Source: Lithospermum erythrorhizon (taxonomy: Eukaryota; Streptophyta; Magnoliopsida; Boraginales; Boraginaceae). Taken from it: 64,000 nt of DNA. Position 1 is the stretch's first letter. Each line of letters starts with the position of its first letter. A model generated the notes under the pieces. The model was not told where the DNA came from and did not search any database. It was given only the letters and a program-made list of their open reading frames with translations. This document shows positions 22,801 through 34,849 of this stretch, in pieces. The stretch is from assembly GCA_019722365.1 (NCBI GenBank), contig JADFUC010001254.1, positions 1 to 64,000 on the forward strand, written 5' to 3'. Made by a program: the position numbers and the translations under genes.

Positions 22801-25107
22801 ACAGACGAAGGGAAAATGTATACAGAACTCTAGCCATATTAAGAACCAAGAAGCGAAAATGTATGCAGAACTCTAGCCATATTAAGAACCAGGATACTAA
22901 CAGACTTGCTAACCACTTAACTCTTTATGGTATTCATATGGATGGATTTGAATGGACGATTTCAACTGCTTAGTTGAAATCCATTAAGTTGAATAAATTG
23001 CTCAGATGATTTTAAATCCATTAACCAATGGATTTTGTTAATATAATTTGGCTGGATTATGATTAGTTAGATTTCATATCTACTCTATAAATCCATGGAT
23101 CCAAATGCATCCTTATTTCTTTTAATAAGTGGCTAAACTGAATATGACCCCCACTTTGTGGTATAATGCTTAGTTTGGTTTGGATTGGTTTAGATGGCTA
23201 AAATGCCTTTCTGGACACTCGCTTGTGAACTTTTAGAACACCAGCGTTCTAATATGGACAATTGTAACAATAAAGTATTTAACTATAAATGGTCATCATT
23301 AGTAAGTTGGATGGAAGCCTAAAATTTCAAGGGTAACATTGTCAACTGGATTTTAAAAATATTTATAAATTAACTAAAATAAGAATTAGTTAGAAGACAC
23401 GCTTACTATTATATTGTTTCTTCTCCCTCCAGCCCCCCACCCCAGCAGAAACACCAGTCTTTGTAGACCGTCAGCACCCTTCGATGACTGGATCGATGAT
23501 TTCCACTTTTCCTTGCAGAAATCATCCAACTACTTCAGTATCCATGCCTTATGATTGCTAATTTGAATGCTGAATTGTGAAAAATCTGTTAAAGGCCCAA
23601 AATAAAAGCAGGAAGAGAACTGTAGGCACATGCTAAACTGAAATTGCAACTAGTTTGTTCATATGAATTTACCGACCTTCCTTATAACCCACTAATTGGA
23701 TTGGAATTACTGCAGGGAAGATAGTTCAGTCCACAGTTGAAGAGTGTCGGGAGGCTTATGCACTTTGGATAGAACTTGTATTATCCATTCTTCATCCCAT
23801 TTACTTATATTTCAATTTATTTACGAGGAAGAGATTTTAAATGATCTGGGAACACTTCCATTTCAGGCACATGAAGTTTTGAAGCGAAACAGCCTTGAAC
23901 AAGACGGTAAGGGGTCACATACCATTTCTACATGTTGTCCATGCTATATTTTGATTTGATCTTAAGCTTCTTTTTACATGACATTGAGCAGCTTTGGGTC
24001 CACCAACTAGTTCAGATTTAAATAATCAAGTTCACCTGGAAAGGCATACAGAAGTTGAGGAATGTTCCAAAGTCTTGCATGATGTAAAAGACTTGAGAAC
24101 TTCTACGGATTTACCAGATCGAATGACAAATAATTCACGAGATTCTTTCCCCAGTGGTCCATCTATTGTGTCATCCTTTATAGATTCCATGCCTAAGTTT
24201 GGTACATTATTGAGAGGACAGAGTCAAGTATTTGTCCTGACTGTTGTCACCATTGCCATCATTCTCCTCCTAATGCAGGTAGATATAGTTGTGATTTTTA
24301 TGGCAGATTTAGTAGTGCATAAGCCAAATTTTCTTTCCTTCCGTGTCAATTTTGTAATCATCTCATAATATCATGTTGAAGCTAATTATCTTGTAGTTGT
24401 TGGATTGTTACCATACTCCAGAATCCAGACCTATTAACTTTATCTGCTCCCTTGAATCCTGTAGTTTAATTTATTCTTCTCTCATCCCTGCTCCTTCCTT
24501 CCATCCCTAAAAGATAAAATGGAGAATTTAATGTTGTTCTCTCATAGTCTAGTACAATTTTGCCAATTTGTTTCTGGAACCTAAGGATTCACTGCTCTCT
24601 TTTTCTTGCTTTTTTGCTTTCTTTGTATTTTGGCGCTCTTTATGCAGATGACTTGACATGGTCTGATGATTTAACATGAGCAAAATGGATTGTTATTATT
24701 ATTGATTACTGTTTTAGTAATTAGGATTAAGTTATGGAAGTCCCTGAGTATATAACCTTGTGTTTGAATTCCTGTATTTTGGGCTGCCCTTGGATTTCAC
24801 GTTTGAGTTGTTACTTAAAGCTGACTACAACTACTTGTGCTTTCTGCTTTTATTTCTCCACATGTAGATGAGCATCCTTGTCTTGCTGAGTAGGCCACAG
24901 CAGATCCATATCATCCCGCAAGGTGATTTCATGAATAAAAGAAATGGTGGAGATGCTGAAACTGCTGCAGTGTTGGACCGGCAGATAACCCACCTAAAAG
25001 AGGAGATGGTTATGGTTGAGACTTTGCTTGACAAGATGCGACAAGAGCATGCCCTACTGAAAATTAAGCTGAAAGACTTGGATTTTCGAAGAAAGATCCA
25101 AACATAA
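10829..25107 (+). CDS. VAD1: VAD1-type GRAM and VASt domain protein, 18 exons
   Basis: Exons read from splice sites: 10829-10930, 11974-12033, 12692-12740 (out of frame, see separate entry), 12871-12936, 17773-17868, 18325-18426, 18922-19022, 19096-19277, 19356-19396, 19487-19574, 19692-19778, 19878-19932, 20313-20379, 21441-21537, 23716-23777, 23867-23906, 23992-24278, 24868-25107. All borders are GT/AG and every junction except those of exon 3 keeps frame. The protein is about 607 residues if exon 3 is counted as 17 codons; Arabidopsis VAD1 is about 600. A Ser-rich N-terminus precedes a GRAM domain (about 48-137; GHMYLFDRYICFYSN, then FFTSFLSRDEAFKLI). Next comes a VASt domain (about 255-432; VEEFFDLFFSD, FHKKCGD, SFQHPIKVYFG, TSQEISDVPYGDYF, STVEECREAYALW). 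A membrane segment (about 512-535) and a C-terminal coiled coil (about 565-600) follow. GRAM and VASt proteins bind phosphoinositides and sterols at membrane contacts; VAD1 limits cell death in Arabidopsis. The family call is firm. The orthology and symbol are by recognition only. Confidence 0.9.
11258..11455. mobile_element. Stowaway-like MITE in intron 1
   Basis: About 198 bp are bounded by CTCCCTCC at the left and GAGGAG at the right, with TA on both outer sides (11256-57 and 11456-57). CTCCCTC termini and a TA target duplication are the signature of Stowaway (Tc1/mariner-derived) elements. No coding capacity is expected or seen. The right terminus is somewhat diverged. Confidence 0.6.
12692..12740 (+). 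other. exon 3 of the VAD1-type gene, apparently frameshifted
   Basis: This is the only exon that does not join in frame. Its neighbours end and begin in phase 0, so it should be a multiple of three, about 51 bases. Between acceptor TGCAG and donor GTACTT there are 49. Read from the G of the acceptor, it gives Val-Leu-Ile-Gln-Asp-Phe, the expected start of a GRAM block. From about 12708 the plausible reading (Asp-Glu-Glu-Asn-Phe-Leu) lies in another frame. One base seems missing at the acceptor (AG|GTC expected) and one in GATTTC. Skipping the exon keeps frame but removes 17 residues of the GRAM domain. A consensus error, a real mutation, or a splice choice I have not seen could explain it. 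Confidence 0.6.
13315..13436 (+). mobile_element. tRNA-derived SINE in intron 4
   Basis: An internal RNA polymerase III A box, TAGTCTAATGG (13331-13341), fits TRGYNNANNGG. A B box, GAGTTCGATCC (13374-13384), lies 43 bases further, as in tRNA-headed SINEs. The unit ends in a run of about 14 A (from 13418). The 9-bp word ACTTTTCAA flanks it at 13306-13314 and 13437-13445, a credible target-site duplication. It lies in the gene's sense orientation, within an intron. Confidence 0.75.
13795..14138 (-). repeat. 3' LTR of the intronic retrotransposon
   Basis: This 344-bp terminal repeat aligns with 15260-15374 and 16514-17395 of the partner LTR once two inserts are removed. It holds two tandem copies of the 22-bp CACTACTAGAATATAACCAA unit (about 13989-14035). 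A purine-rich tract in minus sense (CAGGGGTATAA, about 14139-14149) lies next to it, where a polypurine tract belongs. Confidence 0.8.
14139..15259 (-). pseudogene. interior of the intronic retrotransposon with primer site
   Basis: Directly inside the 5' LTR, the minus strand reads TTTGGTAGTCAGAGCC (15244-15259). This is close to the TGGTATCAGAGC Met-tRNA primer site, with one extra base. Two minus-strand stretches are open (about 15258-15019 and 14278-14075). The second begins in the interior and runs into the LTR. It contains Asp-Lys-Ser-Ser-Phe-Gln-Gly, reminiscent of the Phe-Gln-Gly tail common near the ends of plant retroelement polyproteins. No protease, reverse transcriptase or integrase motif is visible. 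Confidence 0.6.
15260..17395 (-). repeat. 5' LTR of the intronic retrotransposon with two inserts
   Basis: Similarity to the 3' LTR runs from 15260 to about 15374, resumes at about 16514 (TAAACGACGCTAG) and breaks again near 16580. It resumes near 17245 and runs to 17395. Insert one (about 15375-16513) leaves TCAA on both sides and has a short inverted TTGAGCA near each end; its class is unknown. Insert two (about 16580-17245) is a tandem duplication, listed separately. Confidence 0.7.
16611..17228 (+). repeat. tandem duplication of an approximately 308-bp unit
   Basis: Unit one starts GATCAATTACTGC at 16611 and unit two GATCAATTAATAAG at 16919. They share long blocks in order, such as AATTTTTTTATTTTAATTTT, ACTACTATAAATATTATCTA, CCTTCTATCTTTATTTTCTC and TAAAATTTATTCTTTTT. 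Each unit ends near a GCAGTG or GCATGCG motif. The pair sits inside the LTR and may be two fused terminal repeats of a tiny element. Confidence 0.7.
20597..20785. mobile_element. MITE-like element in intron 13
   Basis: The left end CTCTGTCTCAAAATTTCTGACTGTTTAGAA and the right end TTCTAAACAGCCAAAAATTAATT are inverted copies over about 18 bases (TTTCTGACTGTTTAGAA against TTTTTGGCTGTTTAGAA). The interior is AT-rich and non-coding. This fits the widespread plant class whose ends read like CTCYGTCYCAAAAT, usually grouped with Stowaway/mariner-derived MITEs. Confidence 0.55.
21966..22372 (+). repeat. diverged tandem duplication, about 200 bp, in intron 14
   Basis: Two units start CTGGCTGTTAAAGATTTAGG (21966) and CTGGCTATTAAAATTTTAGG (22165). 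They share, in order, TTTCATGCTTGT, AGCAGGATACAA, TCCTGGTTGTTCC and TACAAGGGTGTGA. The beginning of a third unit may follow at 22371. A 49-bp perfect-looking pair built on AGAACTCTAGCCATATTAAG lies further on at about 22824 and 22870. Intronic; no function is evident. Confidence 0.65.
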
Positions 25108-27960
25108 GAAAGATGTCTTCCATGGGTTGCATGATGTGGTAAATCATTAACAAACGTAAATCAGTATCCATATCAAGTTTATTTTAGTCATGCTGCCTTT
25201 GCTCTCTTCTCTTTCTTGTATATCTCGTCCATTTTTCCCTCCATCGAAAAAGGTAGTAAGAATTTCACTTTCTTGATGTCATTACGAATAATTGGATCTG
25301 TACATCCATTGTTAATAACTTGAGTTTACATTATTATGTATTGAAGTTGGCAATAATGTCGCACCAATTCACATACGGAGTATTTTAAAAGAACAAAACT
25401 GTGAGAAATGTATTTACTATTTACTACTGCCTTCGAGTATGAGATTCGTTCCATGTTCTTAGATTGCTAGTTAGGCTTTTTGGATAGATATCTCTTCTCA
25501 GGGAAACAACTATGTATGCAATGAAGATGTTATTTTCTTGCTTTAACTGAATTATTATTCTTTGGTTTCTTTTCGATAGCCAATAAAACTACACTTGCTA
25601 GATAGGATCCAAGCTAGTCACCTTTTAACAATGAGTCAATGACTCTACATTCCCAAATTTGAGGAACACTAAGGCCGTTAACTTATAAGTGATCAATTTA
25701 TAAGTGTTAATCTAATTTATAAATAGTTTATAGGTGATTAATTTATAATTGATAATAAAACAATGACATATTTTACTAATGTAGCTTATAAGTTGTATGA
25801 AGTGTAAAATGACTTATAAGGGAATACTTATTTAGGCTTGCTCCCTTTTTCAATGTTTATGTTTTGTATATTGATATTTTGTATCTTATAATACAAAAGA
25901 TTGTGTCACAAGTCAGGAGTTATTATAAAATAAAAAATTTAAAATAATAAAATCACTCTTGTTTTGAAATAGAAACTGAGTCCAAAAAGGCATTAACACC
26001 ATGTATAGGACCTCCAAAAAGGCAAATGACACCACATATGTTCATTTATCCCATTCGATCATTTTGGTCCAACTTATGGGGTATGGGAAGGGAGGCAGAA
26101 GGTTTGGAGGTGGATTGGGTGGTTTGGGAAGATGATAGGAGAATAGGTGTTGACTTATCTTTTGTTTAATTTTATTATTTATGAAATGACTAAAATATCC
26201 TCATGAAAATTCAAAAAAACTCGATTTAAGGTTTAAAATATACGGGGTGACTAACTTTGACTTTTACAAGGAACGTCAATGATAACAAATTGCCTAAGTT
26301 AAAACAGGTAATCGAATGAGGGTAAATTAATAAACGTGAGTGATCTTTGGTATCATTTACCCTTCCAAATGATCCGTAACTGCAAGAGATTGAATCTTAA
26401 ATGACTATCTACTATCATTGGATTCAAAGGTATGAAATACAAGTGTCGCAGAAAGTTGCAGGTGAGAAACTTCTTTTCCTTTGGGATTTTGTGGCTAACT
26501 CCCTAGCTCATGTACTTGGTTATATACTGGTTGGCCATGAGTTAACCCGTTGACCATCATTTTCATAGATTAGAAATCTGATTTAAATTCATCATAATTT
26601 TCAATATTATAAGAGGCGCTAATATTAATTATCATATAAATAACATGTAATTATCAAATAATGACTAGTTCGAACAATATCATTTATATAGTCATATTAC
26701 AGTTGAATATCAGCATAATTATCCGATGAACATAGTTAAATCTAACAATTAAAAGTCCAAAAATTTGTCTCATAAGTGTAGGTTCACAAACAAAGAGACT
26801 CTGTAATTTCAGAAGGCGATTTCCTAGATCGAGGTGGTTGTTGTCACATGAAATGTCGATTGATGTTGTGTGTTCTGGTTGATTACGTTATGTCGAAATC
26901 TGGGATTCCCTTCGGGGTTCAAAGTCATGACTAGAAGTTTTGGAAATCTTCGATGTTTTTAGCTCTTAGTAAAATCACAAGAGTCAAAGTGGTGAAAATG
27001 TATTGTATGCTGATTGACAAGCAAGAGACCGTAATTAGACTTTATGGATTGTTCTCACAAATTAATAAATGACATTTCATCACTGCCATTCTCACTCCCT
27101 AAAACACTTCTCATGATATTCATCCTTGAATTTCTCCGCAAAGTCAAGAATGCTTAAAATGACGCTTTTTAATAGTCGAGCTCGAAAAAAAAATGTATTT
27201 TGATACTACGTAAAGAAGACTAACAAAATATTATTACATCATCTAGCTTTGACAGGTATCATAATCTATCCGAATTTAAATTTCAACATCCAACCAACCC
27301 ATATCATTTGAAGTGTACCATACATGGTATTTAGGCGGCGCCAAGATCAAGAGATGTCTCCCTCCTCGAATCCAGCTATTTCCATGGGCCACATACCACT
27401 CGCTCACAGCTCCGACTAACTTTTCTCCGATACTCAAATTTAGTGCCCTCATCCAAAACCCCGAGGTCATTACACTATTAGACTTGACGCCTAGCCTAAC
27501 AAATCACCACGAGTCTTTTCTCACAACATTTTTCTCACTCACCAAGTCCCATCATATAATCGTCGGTTGTAACTCGAGAGTTCTTCTGAGTTAGGCTCAA
27601 AACGAAATATGCGTATACGGAATTCAGCAATAAAATCAAATAGTATTAACCTTTATCCCATCACCATCACTCACTTTGGATCGAAGCATACGTGAGACAA
27701 ATATTCAAGTTTTATTAATACAAAAGTCTATTTTTACCCAAATCCTGTGAGGTATAAAAGTCGAGGGCCCAGATTAAGTTCACTGAATCTCTATAAAATA
27801 TCAGGTCAAGTTTACTTTGGTATTCCTTCGACTTTTTATTTCTTGATTTCATTATTCATTTTTTTAAGTTTAAACTGCCTGGGCTTCCAGAAAGTAATTA
27901 AAATAAAAATAAATGTCAATACATCATTTTTGGGGAAAAAAGCTCAAAGAAGCAAAATAA
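25108..27960. other. gene-free region after the VAD1-type gene
   Basis: The first 150-250 bases are probably 3' untranslated region. At about 25675-25850 the phrase AACTTATAAGT and its inverse repeat several times, a texture typical of hAT/PIF-type MITEs, but clear ends were not found. At about 27270-27480 a minus-strand stretch reads Trp-Tyr-Val-Ala-His-Gly-Asn-Ser-Trp and could be transposon-derived; I did not recognise its family. Nothing else is supportable. Confidence 0.4.
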
Positions 27961-27969
27961 AACCTTAAA

Positions 27970-29290
27970 TCGTATCTAAGAGTAAGGCGGAGCTCACTCG
28001 CCAACAAACATAAGCCAAAACAGAAAAAATAAAATATAAGCCAAATAAAACAAAAACAAAAAACAAATACAAAGACAAAATAAGATAACACCCATAGGAG
28101 GGTGACCTTCAAATCTTCCACCTGCAAGCAAAACTGTACATGTACACCAATTCATCCACGGATGCAAGTGGATAATTGAATTTCGCTTGAATCAACGCCG
28201 AATCCGGGTCGCATTCCGTGCCCAAACATATCGCTGCACTCTCCTCGGTAATGTTTAGCAACAAGGCCCGCCACCATATTTCTGCTCTCATGCCGACGCT
28301 GTCACCTCCCGATTCAAACCTACAAAAAAATGGTTAATAAGGTTGATAACATCAAGCATAACGCCACGGTAGTCCGGCTGGTCCTGATCATCTTTACTAG
28401 CACCATGCAGTCCGCCTCCACCCCGCAAATCGAAAAATCACGAAGTACACCAACCGAGAACCTCTAAAGTAGCCATAATCTCAAAGATCCAAACGAAGAA
28501 TCACGCCATATGTAATCCCATAAAGATAAACCATTCGCCCATCTTCATCGCGACGATGCCTCCAAACCCATCTTCTCCATTTTGAAAGACCCACACGTTC
28601 AAATAGACTCCCACGCCTTGCCGACCAAGTCACAAATCATGAGGCTTCAAATGAGGTCTATACAATACTGGCACCCAAAAGATAAGCCACGTTCATATCA
28701 CCCTTCCGATGTTTATAATGCAGCAAATCCGTGTGAACCAATTTGTGCAAGGAATGATTAATCCGATGTAAGATGCCATGAAAAGAATACCTCTGCTCAC
28801 CATGTCTAGCTTTGTTACTAAACCCAGAGTATAATCAAAAAGAATGATGATAGGAACCAAAGTTCTAATATGACCTTTAGAACCCGGGAAACTCCAAACC
28901 TTGAGCACGTGAGAACACTAGTAAAGATAGTTTTCTTGATGCCAAAAAGGTGATTGAAATGATCCCAAAGTCAACAACAATCTTACAGTAAGCATATGCT
29001 TGTAGTCTCCACCGAGGGACAACATCGACACTTCAAGCAACCGAATTTCGACAGACATCGCTGACCCGAAGATATTGCATGAGAATCCGCCAAACCAGAA
29101 AGGACATCTTCTTAGGGATAATAGAATTCCAAACATAGAATGTATTAAATGGGCGTCTCTCTGTACGGACCTCCGCTAAAGCGGCCTCAAACTAAACATC
29201 CTATCATTAGAAAGCCTGCAGAGCCACATCCTTATCTCCGTAAAACCACGAAGAGAAGAATCTCCGCTTATATCCGAGAAACTCGTGATC
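27970..29290 (-). pseudogene. LINE (L1-type) retrotransposon relic: zf-RVT and RNase H remains
   Basis: On the minus strand near 29130-29080, Ile-Pro-Lys-Lys-Met-Ser-Phe-Leu-Val-Trp-Arg matches the conserved start of the zinc-finger region after plant LINE reverse transcriptases. Near 28450-28400, Val-Glu-Ala-Asp-Cys-Met-Val-Leu-Val-Lys-Met-Ile matches the plant LINE RNase H strand that carries an acidic catalytic residue. A further 60-residue open stretch lies at 28291-28109. Frames shift repeatedly, so this is a dead 3' fragment. Reverse transcriptase proper was not seen. Confidence 0.55.
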
Positions 29291-29299
29291 AATTTGATT

Positions 29300-31700
29300 T
29301 CATTATTCATATTCTTTAATGATCACATGCTTCAATCTTCATTAAGAACTATTGTCCTCGATTAGTTGTCTATCTTATCCTACACTCAATTCAGTACGGC
29401 CACTGACAAACTAGTTCGACGCCAACTACATATGCTTGGCCATTTATTCAATCTTTATGTTACATGCTTGCTTAAACTTTGTGTAAAATCTTAACATTAC
29501 ATCGTTTTGTAGTTTTTGTTCATCTAAGATATTTAAGATTCGATTTTCTATGCTCTTGTCTGTTACTTAACGATAATATTATTTCAAATACAAAGAAAGA
29601 TACAATATAAATTTTTTTGCTAACTATTAGAAATATTTTAGACTTCGAACCCGTGGCCTTCGATTTAAGCCTGTGAACGGACGCCATCACTGTGCTAAGT
29701 CATGTGTGTGTGATTTTCATGGATAATCAAATAGTTATTGTGAGTTAGTTATTTTTTGTTGATATAATTGGTTTGGGTCTATTTAGTAGAACAGTTAAAG
29801 TGCATCAAGTGTTCACATATGATTTGTTAAAAGAGTTTATTTATATACAATTAATATAAGGATTTAATTTTATTTTTTTCGTAGGAGGCTGTTTTATAAG
29901 ATCTCCTCTGGATTTCAACCAGACCTTCCTTTATACGAGGTTGAAGTATAAAAGTGATTTAAGAATTAAAAGAGGATAACTTCAACTAAAACCTAATCCA
30001 AAACTCGTTGATGAAAAAATATCGACTACTCAACTAGGTTGGAGCGGAGAATTTCTTTAGAACATATTCATTTGTCCGTATTACATTCTTCAATAGTGAT
30101 AATAATACAATATTAATTTTATCAATTATATATAATATAGATCAAATGTTACGAGACTGTGATTTGAAAAGGATCGAGCTTTAAATTAATGATTTGCTCT
30201 GTTTCAACTATACTGGTCGAATTTTCATGTTGAACTTTACTTTTCAATTTTCATTTGACTGAATACATGCACGGTAAAAGATATAGGAAGGAGACTTGGT
30301 GAGATGTTCAAGAGCATATGAGATTACTCTAAAAAGTGGTACCGTTCCCTGAGCAAAAGCAAAACTTAAAAGAAGAAATAAAAAATATTCCATCTATCCC
30401 ATTTTCTAACTAAGGTTTGTTTTTTCACAAAATTTTAAAAAATTTAAATTTTACAAACTAATTTTTCCCTCCATTTTTTTAAATTAAAGAAGAAATAATT
30501 TTGGGATTGGCCAAAAAAAAAAAAAAGAAATTAACCCTTAGAATTTTTTATGGAGGAAGTATCTTTTACTGTATTTTATAAATAGTACATTATATTAATT
30601 AACAAAGATTTCAAAGTAATTCCTTCAAGGCTATCGGGGTTTAACCCCTGCTATATCGCCAATATTACGTGACAATTCCTCATTTAACGCCACGTCTAAC
30701 GAAAGAGACAATGACGTTATGAATAAAATATACTCCAATAGATGACTCGAGGTCACCTGAGTGAAACAGAATCGAACGCACGGCCGAGTATACGAGTCAC
30801 GTACCGCTTACCTTCTAGACGCGATTCATCGAAGTAAGAACGTTTCCATTAAACGAAAGCATTACAATATAAACGAATCAAATATTTGGTTTCAAACATG
30901 TCAATGTATTCATTGGTCGCTCATGCACATGTCTATTTCAAACTTTTCCTTATGATTACCCACATGTCAGAATACGCTACTAGTTAAGGAGCGATCCAAA
31001 GAATGTTCCTAAGTACACCGCCGATGATGATACTGACATCATTATTAAGTTCACATCTCAAACGAGAAGAAGAAGAAAACGATTATACTATCGGATATAA
31101 CATGGGAGTTAAAATTCATCTTGATATTTTGATTGAAATCAAAAGGCGAAGAGCGAAGATGAACATTTGAAGTTCCTTAAAGATTAAGAGGAGCACACCG
31201 CACATTAATGCTTTTACACATTGAGTACTAAATGAGTCCCTCATATAACCTTGAAAGCGTATTGCAATCAATTGATTTTTGTTCATTCAGAAGCCCACTA
31301 CATATATGTGATATATGCTATATTAGTCAGCAAAATATAAGCTAGATGACATTTACTTGTTAAGCTATAATGCCACGAAGCTTCAGTGAATAAAATCTAT
31401 GATGGGATTACATTCTATGATGTATTTATTCTCTATTGACAAGAAAACTTTTCTATTGGGAGGTCCGCTCCCAAAAGTAGCGACTCTCAAAGTGAAATGA
31501 GAGGGTTGGAATTATTACATGGTAATATGATTCATCAGATGTCATGTCAGATCACATGTACATCATGACTGATACATAGCACAATTTCATAATAGAATCG
31601 CGTTTTTCTAAAGGTATTCACGCCGGATTCGGAATACGTTTTGTAGTAACTTTAAGAGAATAAAGGTAACTATAGTTATGTGAATCGACAAATTGGTTGG
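29300..31700. other. gene-free, repeat-rich stretch
   Basis: Apart from the MITE at 30386-30561, I see no coding frame, RNA gene or definable element end. Near 29640-29710 a phrase of the type GAACCCGTGGCC...CTGTGCTAAG resembles the B-box-like text common near plant repeats, without a matching A box. The part after 30600 may be the decayed 5' half of the Copia relic that follows. Confidence 0.35.
30386..30561. mobile_element. MITE-like element
   Basis: The left end TATTCCATCTATCCCATTTT and the right end TTTTTATGGAGGAAGTA are imperfect inverted copies. The interior is about 140 bp of A/T-rich sequence with long A and T runs. It belongs in style to the CTCCNTCCRTCCC group of plant MITEs. Confidence 0.5.
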
Positions 31701-31949
31701 GTTTCACCGTGAACTAAACGCGAGAATAATGTTGTCATGGACATTCCTAATGAGAATATCATAGCTGCTCGATTCGCTTTAATTGGGTTTAGTTTATATA
31801 CCTTTTAGAGTAAACTAAAGAAGCTTCGAATCAATATTACGACATTACTGTAAATAATTTGTATCGTTGGTAACGTTATTAAAGAATATGTATTTAATAA
31901 GATAGTTGTATTTTAACACACTTTAATCAGGTTGTGAACTTTCCTAACG

Positions 31950-33110
31950 ATAACCTCGAGAAATAAAGCGTTACAAAATCTGAAATAGTCTTTTTATACA
32001 CCAAACCGAGGTTGTTTTGCTACACTTAACCAGCGGGTCTCACCACCGAAGAAGTTTTGGTATTTAAGAAGAACTGACCATTGGTGGTAATGTCCACTAA
32101 GCTTTCAAGATCTAGTTTTTACGGCAAAAAGGTTTAAAATCCATTTTGCCTACAAATTGGAGCATGAACTATATCAGATAATCTTAACCATCATTGATTC
32201 CATGGCTGGTAGACCGAGTAGATGGATGTAAAGACGCTATCAGTAGCTGGCTAAGGACGGATTTAATCATTGCCTCAAGCCAGATGTCCTAAAATGACCC
32301 AAGAGATTCATGCAAGAATAAGGATCCACGCAAGGACTTCGAAAGTAAAGATCTCGAGTCGTATATTCTTCATGATAAATCAAAGTTCGATTTCACGAGA
32401 TCGAAGAAACTGAACGATGCAAGGTTCAAAGGAGCTAGTTCATTTATCTTCGAATAAAGCAAATAATCGACAACAAGGTAATTCTTTGCTTTTACAACTG
32501 ATCATATGTACATATGAATGCACTCATTTGTATAGTCATTTATTGCTTCACTGCTTGGTTGAAATACAATCCCAAGGCAAGTCCCCAGAGTTTATGTAGA
32601 GGCAACCTCAGAAGCTGCTGACAAGAGAACCTCTCTTTAAGTCTAAAAAACGCAAAGATACCTAATTTTTCATGGTCGACGCCGATGGTTTTGGGGCAAC
32701 TAGCATTTGATAACCAATATAAGGATTGACACGATCGATTTTCTTGATCACGGTCAAGTCTAATTAATCTTACGGGTCACAATTTGCATAACTGAGGAGT
32801 TGATTTGGCGCCTACAAAATCATAAGAGCATGTATATTCGCCCTACGAATTTTGTTTAGGAACCGAAGTTTATCGATTCTTATACCAAGCGTATATACTA
32901 TCTACGTTATACGAAGTCATAAGGCTTTGACTATGTCAAATGTCTACCTTGCTGGGGATCATAACGGCATATGTTAGGTCACACAGTAAGTACAACAGTA
33001 GATGTTGATATATTATAGGGGATTTGTCTATCCTTGATATACAAGGTAGATTAACATGAGGCCTCTCGTGAGATCATGGCTGATTACAAGACCAAGTAAG
33101 TATTTATTAG
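31950..33110 (+). pseudogene. Ty1/Copia retrotransposon relic (reverse transcriptase, RNase H tail)
   Basis: At 32215-32240 the reading Met-Asp-Val-Lys-Thr is the conserved start of the Copia reverse-transcriptase block (usually Asp-Val-Lys-Thr-Ala-Phe-Leu). At about 32330-32370 Gly-Leu-Arg-Lys-stop-Arg-Ser-Arg follows the Gly-Leu-Lys-Gln-Ala-Ser-Arg-Ser-Trp motif. Just upstream (about 32030-32060) AGCGGGTCTCACCACCGAAG fits the Arg-Ser-Gly-Arg-Val-Ser-x-Pro-Pro motif that precedes reverse transcriptase. Stops and frameshifts are dense. An LTR-like block follows at 33250. Confidence 0.55.
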
Positions 33111-33249
33111 TATTGCTCATAGCTCGAGTAAAAGAAAGTCAGCGGGTATTTCATGACACACTTTATGGTTAAATTTCTATGACTGGGATATCACGAGAGC
33201 GGAGCGTTGAAATCAATAATCGCTGTGAATAATTCATTTACTGGGCTTA

Positions 33250-34250
33250 GCTAACGCGATTATATAAATGGAACATTCAACCATAGTAATTGTAATTACT
33301 AGTCGGGTTCTCATGATAATATTATCGTGAATTATGCCGTATCATGTATTCAATGCATAATCGTTATAATAATAATAATGGCCAATTATATATTTATACT
33401 CTGGCCGCTATTATTCGGTTCTCAAGGCCACACATATACAAGGATAAAGCCAGTTTTATTTCATGAATGAAATTAAACCGCGCTATAAATTGGAGAGTCG
33501 ATTAAATCAACGAGATTCTCAATCGGGAATTTTATGCTCTTAGTGTGAAATATAAATTGGATTAAATCGAATTTATTAACTTGCAAATTTAATTAATTGA
33601 TTGACTAGTTAAGCTCGTTAGTGACTTGTTAGTTACTTATTATAACTCATTACTGTTTAATTTACTTAACGAGTTAATTAAATTAAATGAGAGTCAATCT
33701 AATCCAAGTAACGGAAGGTATCGATAAGTGGCTTTAGTTAGTCTATATATTCAAGTGCGATGAATTAGGTTTTCATGCGAATACAAAAACCTAGCCACCA
33801 CCACTAGTTATTCACGCCCCCTTCCCCATTGAAGCCGTGTGCTTCTTCCAACACAAGAATTTAAATTCTTGTGTTTTTTTATCAATCCAATTGTTCTAGT
33901 TCTAGCAAAGTCAAGCACAAGATTTAACCTCTCCTGGTGTGGATCAACTAGAGGCACTACTAATAAGCTAAGCCAGATTGAATTCAAAACGAGGCTTCGT
34001 GGAAAGATTTGTTGGTGATTATTCTTCCTATTTCACAAGAGTTCTATTTAATTATATATCAGAATATATATAATATAGTTCTGATTTATATAATTTAAAG
34101 TGTTCCTATTTATATGTTTATTTGAATTTTATTCTAGTTATTCATATAATTTCCTTTTAACAACCAACTGCTTAATTCATCGACGCCTGGGCGACGCCAC
34201 ACTAACGCAGGTCGACGTCAGTCCGCAACCCTGGCTACACAGCCTTAACA
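33250..34250 (+). mobile_element. LTR-like block of the Copia relic
   Basis: Parts of this block recur in reverse complement at 53.4-54.15 kb. Shared phrases, read on the plus strand here, include ATGCATAATCGTTATAATAA, a GAGCC/AAGGC block, ACTAGTTAAGCTCGTTAGTG against TTAATGAGCTGGCTCATTAA, and AAAAACCTAG against AAAAACC near the likely transcript start. The block follows the relic's RNase H end in the same orientation, where a 3' LTR belongs. A TTCTTGTGTT hairpin (CACAAGAATTTAAATTCTTG, about 33861) lies inside. Exact ends were not resolved. Confidence 0.5.
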
Positions 34251-34849
34251 GTTCTTTCAAACGATCGCTTTGATCGATTCAAACGAACCGAGATAAATTT
34301 TTGCCTCAAAAAATTCTTTAAAAATTCATAAAAAATCTGCTGAAAATATTTTTGATTTAACCGCATTAATTATTTTTGAAAGCGACACAATTAATCAGAT
34401 TTAATTATCTAATCAACATACTTCTACAATCTGAACTAAAATTATCTGATTCCAATTCAAGAATACATAAACCACCCCCTCATGCAATTAATTATGTAAT
34501 TACAAAGTCATACCAAGGATGATGCCATCACGGGGTTTTTGGGATTAAAATAACAATAATATCCAGTACAGAGGGAATATGAGACTATGAACAATCAACG
34601 TATATTGTCTCTATGAATAGTCCATACCAACGAGTGAACAAGCCCCTTCGTGAGTTCTACTAGAACTCCCTTTAAAAAATTAAACTATGGGTTATAAGTA
34701 AGAAAATCCAAACCAGCTACCAACATTATCACTGACTGGGTGGGGGAAAGAACTTTTCCTTTCACTTTTTCTCCAAAAAGTTGAAGTGAATACAAATGAA
34801 TGAGCAAATGAAACATCAACCTTACTTTATACGCCTCAAGGTCCTAAAA

